64,000 bases of DNA from Boesenbergia rotunda (GCA_024364735.1 JAGFNQ010007686.1:77733-141732), one strand, 5' to 3'. Shown: positions 11,588-22,516, numbered from the stretch's first letter. The notes: generated from the letters alone by a model not told the origin. Program-made: numbers and translations.

Positions 11588-12273
11588 TGTAACGCCCGCA
11601 CTTATATCTACTCTCGGGGCAGGGTTACGTACTACTCATTCATAAAATTTTTTTTTTTATAAAAGGAAAACATAAGTGCTAGGCATATTAATCAGTGCAT
11701 GCAAATTATCTACCATGCATAATATTAGTTCATGAAATTGAATCTAAAGAAAATCTAGAACCTCATGTGAAATATCTTAAATAAAAGTTATCCTATAACA
11801 TGCTAGGTTCACGAGTCGTTCAACTCATAACTTAATCAAATATAAGAGTAATCACTAACATTCTTTATCAAGAAACATCATCATAAGCATATTAAAGTAG
11901 ATATAGAATCATTCTTTCCCGAGCCACCACCCCACACATCTTCAGCCCTCCTGCCTCTTCCTTTAGTTCAAGTGTTCCTTACCTTTATCTGCAGCATAAG
12001 ACAACACATAACTAGTAAGCACAAAAGCTTAGTAAGGATCCGGTCCTACTCGCAAAATCCATACGAAAGCATACAACATGTACACATAACAAGACATAAG
12101 CATGAGTTCATCATAGCATACTAAACATCACAGTTTCTAAGCATGCCGTATATAGTATTTTAAGCATACCCATCCCATGTAATAAATGTTTTTCAAAACA
12201 GTTCCATAAAGGTATTACTTAAAAATACATCCATATCATATAGGGCCCTGTTGTGTACCACATGATGCGCGTT

Positions 12274-12313
12274 CCCTAATGAGTTGGGGTAGCGAGCCAC
12301 CAATCTCATTAGA
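12274..12313. other. LTR hairpin, D version
   Basis: CTAATGAGTTGG (12276-12287) pairs with CCAATCTCATTAG (12300-12312), a 12-bp stem with one bulged T, around the loop GGTAGCGAGCCA. It is the longest stem of the family seen here. Confidence 0.6.
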
Positions 12314-13771
12314 GCAGGACCCTTACGTCCTACCGGAGCCATGACCTTAAGTTAACATGCACCCCGGATTTGATTAACGACCCCTCTTACGAGTCGGATA
12401 CACAACTTACAAAGTAAAATACTTATCATGTCTTTACATATATGCTAAGGAGTACTCCAATTTCACTTCTCAAGGGACACCCACTCTTCCAGGGTGTTTC
12501 TGATCCCATGCTTAGTGGAGTATCCTCTCAAGCATTTCATCATACACATCACATGCAATCTCATAAAGGTGCCCCACGGGCTATAAGACATGCTCATATA
12601 CGCATCATAATTCAACCACTTAAGATACTTATGTAGATGACAAAATTGGTCACATAAATCATATTCATGTCATAGAAAGGGGTAGCATGCTTCATGAGTT
12701 AATTGAGTTCTTCTTAACCCTAAATCTAGGGTTTGGCCGAAAGTCAAGGGTAAGGTAGCTTAGGTTTTTGACATCAAACATCCCATACAACATCATATAT
12801 ATATATACATTATGTATCATATTAAGCATAGCATACATCATGGGGTAATCACTTTCACAAACCTAATATATCATGCCTTGGCCGAAAATCATGCTAGGGG
12901 AAAACTTAGTTTTCAAATCAAATCTTCCATTTAAACATTTACACAAACATCTCACATACATATCATACCACTTATTAACCATAGATTTCATCATAGGATA
13001 AATATGCAACCCTAAACCCTAATCCCTCTAGGGTTGGCCGAAACTTGTAGGGTAGGGAAAAAGTTGGATTTTTGTAACCAAGCATTTATACAAACACATT
13101 GTCTACACCATCATATATTACACTAAACATAAAATACATCCTAGGGAAATTCAACTCTTAAACCCCCAAATCCCTTACCTTGGCCGAAACTTACAAAGGG
13201 TGAAAACCCTAGTTTTTTGTTCATAACATCATGAAGAAAATCCACATACATATATACCCTAAGTCTCAAGGGTCTTCTCTTGTATTAAGGAGTAATCAAG
13301 GCCTTCCCCTAAGGGGTGGCCGAAACTCATCAAGGGAAGAAAAATCCCATTTTCAAAACTAACAAAGGAGAAGAACTCATACAATAACCATTACACTGCA
13401 GGCGAGGGGATACTAACATCCTTTCGCTTGAATTTCTCCTTCTCTTACTCCTTAGGGTACCCTTGAAGAATAGGAAGATGAGTGTTTCCCTTGTTAGCCT
13501 TCTCTAGCACTCTTGGCCCTAGTAGAGGGCAAGAACCTTCAATGGGTCTTCTTCCTTCCAATTCCCTAGGGTTAGAACCCTAGGGTGAAGTTTCGAAACT
13601 TGAAAGGGAGAAGGGCTCTAAGGTTCTTTCGAAAATTGAAGTGGGGAAGAAGAAGAAGAAGTGTAACTTCTTTTCCCCCTCTTATTTATACTCTTATCAT
13701 GAAAAGACATGTCTCTTCGCTTCCCTAGATTTAACAAGCATGTTTCTTATTCTCTCTACAAGAAACATTGC

Positions 13772-13830
13772 TTGGTTCATTGGTTATGACATGATTAGTG
13801 CATCTAGGAGGTTCAAGGTTCAATCCTTGC
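13772..13830 (+). other. tRNA-like module in D
   Basis: GGTTCATTGGTTATGACATG followed by CAAGGTTCAATCCTTG, with the B-box-like GGTTCAATCC at 13817-13826. It resembles the modules in I, J and B. No acceptor stem is visible. Confidence 0.4.
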
Positions 13831-13904
13831 TTCCTCCTTTCTACCTCTTCTTTTTATCACAATTTGCACTAATCCATATCAAAGCCCATTAAGCCAAGCC
13901 CATC

Positions 13905-14225
13905 ATGAAATTTCATAGTAATAATTATGAATTCATAATATTTCATAATAATATTTCATGAATTTCATAATATTTCATATTCATGAATTCATAATATTTC
14001 ATAATATTCCATAATAATATTTCATGAATTTCATAATATTTCATATTCATGAATTCATAATATTTCATAATATTCCATGATAATATTTCATGAATTTCAT
14101 AATATTTCATATTATTCCATGATAATATTTCATGAATTTCATATAATTTCATATTCATGAATTCATAATATTTCATAATATTCCATGATAATATTTCATG
14201 AATTTCATAATAATCATAATATTTT
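13905..14225. repeat. AT-rich tandem and inverted repeats in D
   Basis: Repeats of ATTTCATGAATTTCATAAT, TTCATATTCATGAATTCAT and ATTCCATGATAATATT at roughly 65-95-bp spacing, each containing short self-complementary cores such as TCATGAATTCATGA. The minus-strand 104-aa reading frame (YYEIHEILSWN repeats) is a by-product. Confidence 0.85.
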
Positions 14226-14242
14226 TGGGGTGTTACAATCCA

Positions 14243-14552
14243 AGCAAGTTTCGTCAAGAAGATAGTAGGAAACGAGCCCCTTCAAATAGGGTTTGAATCT
14301 GAGAACAACCGCTACCAGTCGACTGGTCTCACTCAAAACCGACCGTTACAGCACAACGTTCGAATCAGCCAGCTGTTTTAGTCAACACCAGTCGACTGCC
14401 CCTGGGCCAGTCGACTGGGATACTCCTAAGCCTAGGGTTTCACTTCCGAGTACAAGTCTCTCTCGCACTCAACATCCTCCCGGCTTAGCCCCTGAGTACA
14501 AGCACTCAGACTCAGCCTCTCTCAACTTAGTTGACTCATTACCAGCAGTCTT
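14243..14552 (-). mobile_element. C 3' LTR, segment 2
   Basis: Resumes after the ATCCA duplication and matches 43641-43996 of the 5' LTR, although the 5' copy has an extra 46-bp duplication of the GAGAACAGTCGCTACCAGTC block. It contains CCAGTCGACTGG palindromes at about 14314 and 14390-14420. Cut at 14552 by element E (TSD GTCTT). Confidence 0.88.
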
Positions 14553-14965
14553 TGTTGGATCGAGAGAAACGATAGAGGGGGGGTGAATATCGTAAAACGT
14601 TTCGGATTAATAAGTTAGAGAAATTACGCAGCGGAAATTTAAATCAAACACGCAAACACCAAGTTTTTACTTGGATCAGAGTCGCGGTCGGCTCCTACTC
14701 CAAGGCCCACGGTCATTGACCATTTTCTACGGGCAATTCTATATTTTCGCAAAACCAGTTTACAAGATTGAATTACAAGTATAGTAATGTAAACTTTAAA
14801 GAAAGCTCTTCGTTACCGACGCCCAGTGTGGATTGTCTTTTCAGAGCAGGAGGACGTCGTCGGCGCTTGTATCTCGAGTCGGGAGGTTTCTGAAACAGAG
14901 AGCGGGAGCAGAAGAGCGTGAATGCGTTGGAAGAGTGATTGTTGGAAGCCTTGGGGCCGAGGGCC

Positions 14966-14973
14966 AATTTATA
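14966..14973 (-). promoter_or_regulatory. TATA box of E LTR
   Basis: On the minus strand GGGGCTATAAATTGG; G has GGGGCTATAAATAGC at the same relative position, which supports a shared promoter. Confidence 0.6.
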
Positions 14974-15567
14974 GCCCCTGGGGGCGCTCGGAATGTCGGG
15001 GGCACCCCCCCTCGTGTCAGCCAATCCGATTCCCTCTCGGTCAGCTCTGATCCCTTAAAACTCGGGATCAGGCTTTGACGAGGGCGCCCGGAACGCTGGG
15101 GGGGGGCCGGGTTGACCGGGTCTCCTCTTATCCGTTGGCTTCGCTGGGTTCGGCTTCGTTGGCTTCAACTGGGGGCGCCCGGACCATCCGGGGCGCCCGG
15201 GAGCAGGGGGTGCCCGGGAGCACGGGGGCGCCCTGCCCATAAGCTGCTGAAGCTCATTTTGCTTTACTTTGTTTTGTGTTCACCTTGGGGGCGCCCGGGA
15301 CACTCCGGGCGCCCTACTCAGCTTCCGCCTCACTCCTTTGAGGTTCTCTGAGCTGCAGACACTCATTCCTTTGGTCCTGCATCCAGGGTTAGTCCAAAAC
15401 AACATAGAGCAATATTATATTAATTTTATACAGCCTTAGCTGTCTTGGTTTTGACTTTGGGCCTCCACAATGGACCCCTAGGTCGAACCGACGCCTAATG
15501 TTCCCTCGACGGGGAACGCGTCCTCACCTACTCCTCTCGGGAGAATTTACCTGATGCCAACCGGCTC

Positions 15568-16010
15568 CTCCGGTTAGACTTTTGCCTAGCAGTCCTTCGC
15601 CAGCTGCCTAGCTGTCCTTCGCCAGGTCCTCAGTACCAAGCTGTCCTCCGCCTGGTGCCTAGCAGTCCTTCGCTAGGTCTTTGTATCCTGGCATTCCTTC
15701 GCCAGGTGCCTAGTAGTCCTTCACTAGGGCTTTGTATCCTGACATTCCTTTGCCAGGTGCCTAGCAGTCCTTTACTAGGGCTTTGTATCCTGGCATTCCT
15801 TCGTTAAGTGCCTAGTAGTCCTTTGCTAGGTCTTTGTTTCCTGGCATTCCTTCACAAGGTGCCTAGCAGTCCTTCGTCAGGTGCCTAGCAACCCTTCGCT
15901 AGGACTTGGTTTCCTGGCAGTCCTTTGCCAGGTGCCTAGCAGCCCTTCGCTAGGACTTTGTTTCCTGGCAGTCCTTTGCCAGGTGCCTACCAGCCCTTCG
16001 CTAGGACTTT
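15568..16010 (-). repeat. Hairpin array in E 3' LTR
   Basis: Tandem units such as CCTAGCAGTCCTTCGCTAGG and CTGGCAGTCCTTTGCCAG alternate at about 35-40 bp. The stem changes between units while the loop AGTCCTTC or ATTCCTTC is constant. The 5' LTR copy at 34040-34476 is similar. Confidence 0.75.
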
Positions 16011-16113
16011 TCCTGCACACTTGAGTAACATTGTTAGATCACCAATAATACTTAACTTTGAACCCTTTGCCAATATCGAAACAAGGTTCGATATGGTACT
16101 TCCTGCACCAACA

Positions 16114-17210
16114 ATCTCCCCCTTTTTGATTTATGGCAACACGATTCAAAGTTAAGTAAAAATTTCAACAGTTTAAGCAAGAGGGTTAAGACCAATAGAA
16201 CATAGCTATTCTGAATAGTCTAAAACCAATGTAATTTGAACAGAATTTTTTTTTCTCATACTCCCCCTTAATCATTGTGTTATAAAATACTTAACTTAAC
16301 ACTTAACTTTGACCCTTCCTCCCCCTTTGACATATATCAAAAACAAACATGGGTGAATTTTGTTACAAAACTTTTACTTGGCTTTGCAAAAAGAATTTTA
16401 CTTAGGCAAAATTTTGAAGTCAAATTTCCCTAACAAATAGTTCAACTTTGAGAATTGGGAAAAGATTTTTTTTAAAAGACTTTGTTTGGAAATACTTTGT
16501 GTATTTTGAAAACAAAATCTTTAAAAAAAATTATAGACAAGTTTTTTAAAAAAATCTTTATTTAGAACCATTTGTCAAAATTTTCAAAAAGTTTTTGCTC
16601 AGACAAATTTACTAAAAAATATTTTACTTAGAAAATAAACATGTACTTAAAAACATTTGAAACATTTAGACATACTTGAAAGCACTTGAAGTAGTTTGAG
16701 ATTTTAACAGCACTTGGCACTTAAAAACAATTTGAAGTACTTAGAAATTTTTAAAGTACTTTAAAAAATTCTTAGACCAATTTTAAAGCACATAGAAATA
16801 CTTAGCTTTTTGTGAAAACGAGATAAAATATTTCTCTCTCTTTTCTATTTCTCTCCCCCTTGGCCATATATCAATAAGGAGGTTTTGAAAGAAGATTTAA
16901 GAAAGAAATGTGTGTATTAAAGTTTATGAGCTTTGAAAATAAAAATACTTGTTAGAATTCTTAAAGTATAGCAAGTAGCTTAAATTGTACCAATGAAAAC
17001 TCCACTTTGAAAAGTATTGTGAAAAAAATATTTTGTATTTGTAGGCAAATTTTTAGAAAATTCACATACTTAGAATACTATTACTTTAGAAAAGTATTAG
17101 TGCTTTTGAAAACATTATACTCTGAAAAATAGAAGTACTTTTGAATGATATTTATGCATTTTTGACAATATAAATACTTTTGAAGATTATGCATTTTTGA
17201 AACATATAAG
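16114..17210 (-). mobile_element. E polypurine tract and 3' non-coding region, part 1
   Basis: 16114-16127 (minus AAAAAGGGGGAGAT) is the purine tract beside the LTR. Beyond it no gene is seen. The DNA is AT-rich with many AAATTTT/CTTAGA runs and further CTCCCCCTT motifs at about 16260, 16320 and 16853, which are extra purine-tract-like sites on the minus strand. Confidence 0.7.
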
Positions 17211-17320
17211 TGTTGGTGCAGAAATGCACCTAAGTCAAACCTGTGTTTTGATAATGGCAACATAGGTCAAAAGTTAAGTCTTTCTTGTTTTCTAACAAGT
17301 TAAACAAGTGTGCAGAAAAA

Positions 17321-17519
17321 GCCCTAGCGAAGGACTGCTAGGCACTGGCGAAGGACTGCCAGCACCAAAAGCCCTAGCGAAGGACTGCTAGGCACTGGCG
17401 AAGGACTGCCAGCACCAAAAGCCCTAGCGAAGGACTACTAGACAACTGGCGAAGGACTGCCAGCTCACAAGACCTGACAAAGGACCGTCAGGCAAAAGTC
17501 CAACCAAAGGAGCGGTTGG
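17321..17519 (+). repeat. Covarying hairpin array in G
   Basis: Successive hairpins: CCTAGC/GCTAGG (17323-17342), CTGGC/GCCAG (17345-17362), both again, a decayed CTAGC unit, CTGGC/GCCAG, CCTGAC/GTCAGG (17473-17492) and CCAACC/GGTTGG (17500-17519). Loops are GAAGGACT in the first types, AAAGGACC and AAAGGAGC in the last two. Stem sequence changes while pairing is kept. Confidence 0.8.
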
Positions 17520-18132
17520 CATCAGGTAAACTCTCCCGAGTGGAGTAGGTGAGGACGCGTTCCCCGTCGAGGGAACAGTAGGCGTCGGTTCGACCTAGGG
17601 CTCCATTTTGGAGACCAAAGTCAGAACCAAGACAGCTAAGGCTGTGTAAAATAATTAATTTCATTGTGTTTTGGACTAACCCTTGATGCAGGACCGAAGG
17701 AACGTGTGTCTGCAACTCAGAGAGCCTCAAAGGAGTGAGGCAACAGCTGAGTAAGGCGCCCTGAGTGTCCAGGGCGCCCTCAAGGTGAACCAGAACCAAG
17801 CGAAGCAAAATGGGCTTCGGCTGCTTACTGGGCAAGGCGCCCTCAGCAGCCAAGGCGCCCTCATCACCAGGGCGCCCTCAGCGCCGAAGGCGCCTTCAGG
17901 AGCCAAGGCGCTTCGCGCCTAAGCCAGCCAAGGCGCTTCGCGCCTAAGCCAGCCAAGGCGATTAACTCTATCCAGCCGAGAAGACCGGGTCAACCAAGGC
18001 GCCCTCAGCGACCATGGCACCCCAGAGGTCAAACCTCATCCCTATTCCGGTGGGATAACGCTTGACCGGAGTATAGCACGGATCGGATGACACGTGGCAG
18101 GGCGCCCCCGATGTCCAGGGCGCCCTAGGGGC

Positions 18133-18140
18133 TATAAATA
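18133..18140 (+). promoter_or_regulatory. TATA box of G
   Basis: TATAAATA within GGGGCTATAAATAGCACCCC, about 410 bp before the LTR end and in the same relative place as in E and K. Confidence 0.65.
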
Positions 18141-18550
18141 GCACCCCTCGACCCCAGGCTTCACAACACTGCTTTTATTCAACGCATCCAAACGCTCTGA
18201 CGACCGCGCTCTGCTCCGGAAACTTCCCGACTCAAGAACGAAGCGCCGTCAACCTCCCACTGCACCGAAACTCGATCTACACCGGGAGTTGGTAAAACAA
18301 AGTGTATATTTCTATTTACAGTAATTTTGTAATCTCACTTTGTAACCGTTTTGCGCACTATAGAATTGCCCAAAGTAAACGGTCAACGACCGTGGGCCTT
18401 GGAGTAGGAGTCGACCCAGGCTCCGAACCAAGTAAAACCTTGGTGTTTGCGTTGTTTGATTTTATTCCGCCGCGCACTTACTCTTTATTTTAAATCCGAA
18501 CATTTTCCGATATTCACCCCCCCTCTATCGGTCTTTCATCCAACAATAAG

Positions 18551-20604
18551 TACTTTTGAACATAATATGCAATATTTTTTTTAAAACATAATACTTGACT
18601 TGGTTTCTTTACCAGCCTAACACAATCCTAGGAAACCTTCTTAACTACAAGGACATTTTCCTAAGTGTCCTAAAAATTTTTCAATCCAAGTAAATATTAT
18701 AAAAGTAACTTTATAAGTCACAAGAATTTTGAAAAATAAAACAATAGTATTTTGGAACAAAAATTATTTAAGTTTTCAAAAGGATTTTAAACTTGCAGTA
18801 CATGAAAACATATAGTTTTGAAAAATTATTCAATAATTCTTTTAATCTCCCCCTAAGCTTGACCCAGTCCTAGGAAGCTTGTTGACTACAAGCGATCTTC
18901 CTCTGAGTTTTAGGGTTTGATTTAAATTAAAAGAATTATCTAATAACTTCAAAATAAATAATTACCAAAAAAACATTTCAGAAATTCTTCTTTTGACTCA
19001 AACTCCCCCTAAATTTGACACATCCTAGGAGTCCTTGTAGATCATGAAGTGGACCTTCCTCTGTGTCTTTAGGGTTTATTAAAATCAAAAGAATAATTTT
19101 AAATAACCTTCTGAGTATGATAATTTTCAAGAAGATAAATTTTTGAAAACACAATTTGGAATGATAGCACAGTTTTCGAAAATCATGATGTTAATTTTTC
19201 AAAGAGATAGTAATATACGAGGGTTTTTGAGTCAACTTTTGAAAACCTTATTTTGAGATGATAATAAGTTTTAGAGCATAAGGTTTTTGAAAAAATCTAA
19301 ATTTTTTGAAAAAGATTAAGAAGAACTCCCCCTGTATCTGACACAGTCTGACTTTTATCTAAGTTCCTTAAGGGATATCAGTATTGACCAGGTTTGACTA
19401 TGTTGACTAGGGTTGACTATTTTGACCAAGTTAATGACTAAATTAGAACAAGCCCTAGACTCTATTTTTGTGATATTTGACATAAAAAAATGTTAGGAAT
19501 GAAAAAGTAGGGTACAGTACAATAAATTAAAAATTAGAGGTAAGTTTGAATAATTTTTGCAAACCTTTTTTTTTATTCAAAAGGATAGTGAATCATGCTT
19601 TTAGGTCTTAGATGTCTCACCCAGTTCTACGTGGTCAAACATGTTAACTTTATGGGTTGTGTGAGACAAATATTTAATTTTAACAAAAAAAATGGTTAAT
19701 TGTGAAACATTAAACCTTAGTTTAAAAAATGATTTTTGAGGATTTTGAAATTAATTAGAATTTTAACTTTGAATTTTAAAAGTTAGTTAAATTAAATTTG
19801 AATGTTAAAAGTCAGATGAATTAAATTTGAATTTGATTGAATTAGATTTAATTTATTAAGATTTAATTAAATTTAATTGATTTAATTAAGATTTAATTGA
19901 ATTTAATTGATTTAATTAAGATTTAATTAAGATTTAATTTTGATTTAATTGAATTAATTTTAGTTTGATTAATCTGAATTAGTTGGTTGGGTTAGACTCA
20001 ACTTTTAGGTCCTAAGCATCTCACCCATTTCTAAGTGACAAAACAGGATATCCTTAATTGTTTTGTGAGATGCATATTTTAATAGAAGGATTTATTTTGA
20101 AAAGGCCATCATTAATTTTGAAAAGTTAAATTAATTTTTAAACCCAATTTAAATTTATTTTGAAAAGAGAAATTTGAATCTAAAATTAACTGAAAATTTG
20201 TGTTAGATTCGAATTTAACAAAGAGTAAATTGAATTTGAATTTCAAAAAATTGGCTTCCAGGTCTTGGCGAGGCACAAGGCCTTCTTTGGCCGTAGCCTT
20301 ATTGGATTATCATCCCTTTCCTAGACAAAGCCTTTTAGTGAAATTTCATCTTCAAAATTACTTTTTGGTAAATTCTGGTCTAACTAGTTTGGGTCTTGGA
20401 TCGGTAGCTTCGACTAGTTTCACCAGTCTAAAGAGACCAAGTAGTGTATACTTGACCTTATTAGAAAAGGCTTCCCTAACGTACTATCATCTCACCTCCA
20501 CCCAATACTATATTGTTCAAATTTCAGTTAAGTTGGTTCAGTCCTTAAACTAACCAATCCTAATTCAAGGCATAATAAAATAAACAAGCAAGAAAAGTAA
20601 TCAA
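18551..20604 (-). mobile_element. E 3' non-coding region, part 2
   Basis: No gene is supported. Repeated phrases CTCCCCCTAA plus TTGACNCAGTCCTAGG occur at about 18846, 19003 and 19326, each followed by a tract with AGGGTTT. These are purine-tract-like motifs on the minus strand, repeated as described for some Sireviruses. 19360-19440 has GTTGACTA/TTGACCA repeats and 19785-19975 an ATTTAATT repeat. Short ORFs are not convincing. Confidence 0.6.
19785..19975. repeat. AATTTAATTGATTTAATTAAG low-complexity repeat
   Basis: Imperfect repeats of GATTTAATTAA and GAATTTAATTGA. No other content seen. Confidence 0.75.
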
Positions 20605-21531
20605 CTAAGTCACATCATAATTGTAATGATATTCTGGGTTTTTAGAATTAGCAAGATTGTGAATTAGACATTCTAGCATTTTGACCTTATGTTTCAATAT
20701 TTCATCTTCTTGTTCCAATTTACTAATGTTTGCTTTAACTAATTTATAAGGTTCAATCATATTATTCAAGGTAAATAATGGATTTTCAAATACTATAAAT
20801 TTACCTTTAGATTTCTTTTTGGAGGTCTCCCCCTTGATTTTAGTCATCTTTCTTTTGCTTGATTATTTCTTCAGTATTTTGTAGTGGTCGCGTGTCAACC
20901 GGACCAGTTTGGGTCGATCTCCTCCATTGTCTTCTGATTCCGAGTCTGAGTCGGACTCGGGTACCGGTTGAAGCTTCTTCATTGGAGTTTTCCCTGCACT
21001 TGAAATTATACCTTCCTCGACCATTATAGTATCAGCTTGATTATTTAACTTTAATTCAGAAACTGATTCAAAATTAGTTACCAATTTTGTCCCAGAAAAC
21101 TCGTCGTCTGATTCTGGTTCGATTTCGACGTCGGGGGTCGAGTCTGTCTCAGCTACTTGTGCTTGAGCCGAAAATGCAAGATCATCTAGGATCTCAATAT
21201 CGGAGCTATCTTGGTGTAGATTGATTTGCTTTTCCCATATCTCCTTGGCACAGTTGAAGGATCCGACCCGCTTCAATTCTTCATTGGTTAGGCCACATTG
21301 TAGGATTGCAGTAGCCCTTGCATCTGTCTCGATCTTCCTCAGTGTTGGTTCATCCAGTTTGTCCCAAGTGATCGATGTTCCTTCTTCTGTGGGGAATGTG
21401 AACCCCGTTTGGATTATCAGCCATAAATCCAGATTAGCCTTCTGGTGGGATTCCATTAGATTTCTCCAGGAGTTGAAATTTTCACCAGAGAAGAGCGGTG
21501 GACGGGCACTGTTCCATTCTTGGTTGGCCAT
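20605..21531 (-). pseudogene. E gag, UBN2/DUF4219-type, one internal stop
   Basis: Starts at an ATG at 21531 with MANQEWNSARPPLFSGENF, then a YW/NSW...M signature typical of copia gag N-termini (Phe/Trp-rich, NLMESHQKANLDLW), and ATAILQCGLTNEELKRV with CAKEIWEKQINLH, the UBN2 core. An acidic, Ser-rich linker (about residues 125-205) follows. The 222-codon frame ends at a TAA (about 20863), and the same frame continues to 20605 with a Lys-rich, coiled-coil-like tail (ANISKLEQEDEILKHKVKML). No CCHC knuckle and no protease, integrase or RT follow. The protein would form virus-like particles in the cytoplasm. Low substitution damage suggests a fairly recent copy. Confidence 0.8.
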
Positions 21532-22017
21532 TTAGTTTATACCTCGTACACAAAAGAAACACAAAAAATGTACCAAGACTTGGTCTTGGATTAGTAGTGC
21601 GGGAGAGAGAAAAAAAACTAGCTCAATAAAAGTGTTTGCACGAATTTCGAGGTAAAATAATAATAAAATAAAATACAAATTAATGACAAATTTTTGAAAA
21701 TGTTGACTTTATCAATTTTGATTAATGATGAAAAAGTAAGAATTTACTATTTGGAAAAAATTTGCTTAGCATGAATTTCGAAAAAAATATTAAAAAAATT
21801 AAAAAAATTTATGACAAATTTTCCAAAATGGTTCATTTTATCACTTCTGACTAATGGTGAGAAAATAAGAATTCAAAATTAAAAAAGGCGTAAGAATATT
21901 TTAAACACACTTACAGATATTATTTATTTGAAATAAAGATCGAGTGGTGTTGCACTACTTCGATTAACAAGAAAAGATTAAAAAAAGATAAAATATTTTT
22001 GAAAATCCGAAAAACTC
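21532..22017 (-). mobile_element. E leader upstream of gag
   Basis: AT-rich, non-coding. It contains two related ~125-bp stretches with GACAAATTTT(TG/CC)AAAATG (around 21690 and 21815), i.e. an old tandem duplication. The expected primer site and LTR start are not found before the junction with F at about 22018-22045. Confidence 0.6.
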
Positions 22018-22354
22018 TCAAATTGGTGGTTGCTGAAACTCTGGAATAGGGTTGCTGAAATTGGGGCTGGAATTGCTGAAATTGGGGCTGAAAACTCTGG
22101 AATAGTGGCTACCCAATCTGAGTTTGCTGGAAATTTGGTAGACTTGGCTGAAAATCTTGCTGAAATTGTTGGAATTGTGGTTGAAATTGCTGTGGTGACT
22201 GCTGCAATTGTTGAGGTTGCTGGAATTGTTGTAATGGTGGCAGAAAAGTAGATGAATCACTGTTGGGTCTTAGTTGGGAATTCCAGTGCTTAACCACATT
22301 TTTTAACCCCACCAGTGCATCTTTGAGCTCTGTATAGTCCTCTGGTGAAAACAT
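22018..22354 (-). pseudogene. Second F gag-like ORF, 5' fragment
   Basis: ATG at 22354, beginning MFSPEDYTELKDALVGLKN, then Gln/Phe/Pro repeats (QQFQPQFQQFQ). A TAG follows TQIG at about 22106, where the other copy has CAG. Homology to the first copy ends at about 22045, the junction with E. Confidence 0.8.
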
Positions 22355-22492
22355 TTTGATCTTACAGCCCTGTCACAAAACAAACAAGAAAAATGGCAGC
22401 AACCGTATACAAAAGATAAAGCACAAGAAAATAGAATCAAATGATATGCCCATAAGCACACAAGCAAAAATCTAACAAATCAGCTAGTTGCT

Positions 22493-22510
22493 TCCCCGGC
22501 AACGGCGCCA
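22493..22510 (-). promoter_or_regulatory. tRNA-Asp primer-binding site, second copy
   Basis: Plus strand TCCCCGGCAACGGCGCCA equals the 3' end of plant tRNA-Asp, so the minus strand is its complement. It lies six bases from the LTR edge at 22517. Its presence after the 3' LTR shows a second interior once followed. Confidence 0.9.
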
Positions 22511-22516
22511 AAAATT

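Larger units (their letters stand above)
11588..14237 (-). mobile_element. Solo LTR D
   Basis: A 2,650-bp solo LTR, TGTAACGCCC to GTGTTACA, flanked by ATCCA, with no interior. The minus sense is inferred because its hairpin and tRNA-like module lie in the order and orientation seen for the minus-strand LTRs B and J, and its termini read TGTAACACCCC...GGGCGTTACA on that strand. It holds CATATCA-type AT-rich tracts, GGCCGAAA repeats (12730-13330), the hairpin at 12276-12312, the tRNA-like module at 13772-13830 and AT-rich repeats at 13905-14225. It is related to I/J but diverged. Confidence 0.88.
14553..16113 (-). mobile_element. E 3' LTR
   Basis: A 1,561-bp LTR with a short G-tract near 14574, a minus-strand TATA box (14966-14973), a GC-rich block of GGCGCCCGG palindromes (15080-15310) and a hairpin array (15568-16010). 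The outward half (15190-16113) matches 33675-34577. Confidence 0.9.
17211..18545 (+). mobile_element. Solo LTR G
   Basis: A 1,335-bp LTR, TGTTGGTGCA to TTTCATCCAACA, flanked by ATAAG (17206-17210, 18546-18550). It is a relative of the E and K LTRs in plus orientation: hairpin array first, then GGCGCC-rich repeats (17755-18125), TATA box and a terminal C-tract before CTCTATCGG. No primer site or interior follows. Confidence 0.92.

Noticed and set aside
13943..14257. 104-residue minus-strand frame with KYYEIHEILSWN repeats
   Set aside because: It is the translation of the AT-rich DNA repeat in LTR D; no independent coding signal.
17321..17519. Possible CRISPR-like array of repeats
   Set aside because: Units are hairpins without unique spacers, lie in an LTR, and the DNA is plant.
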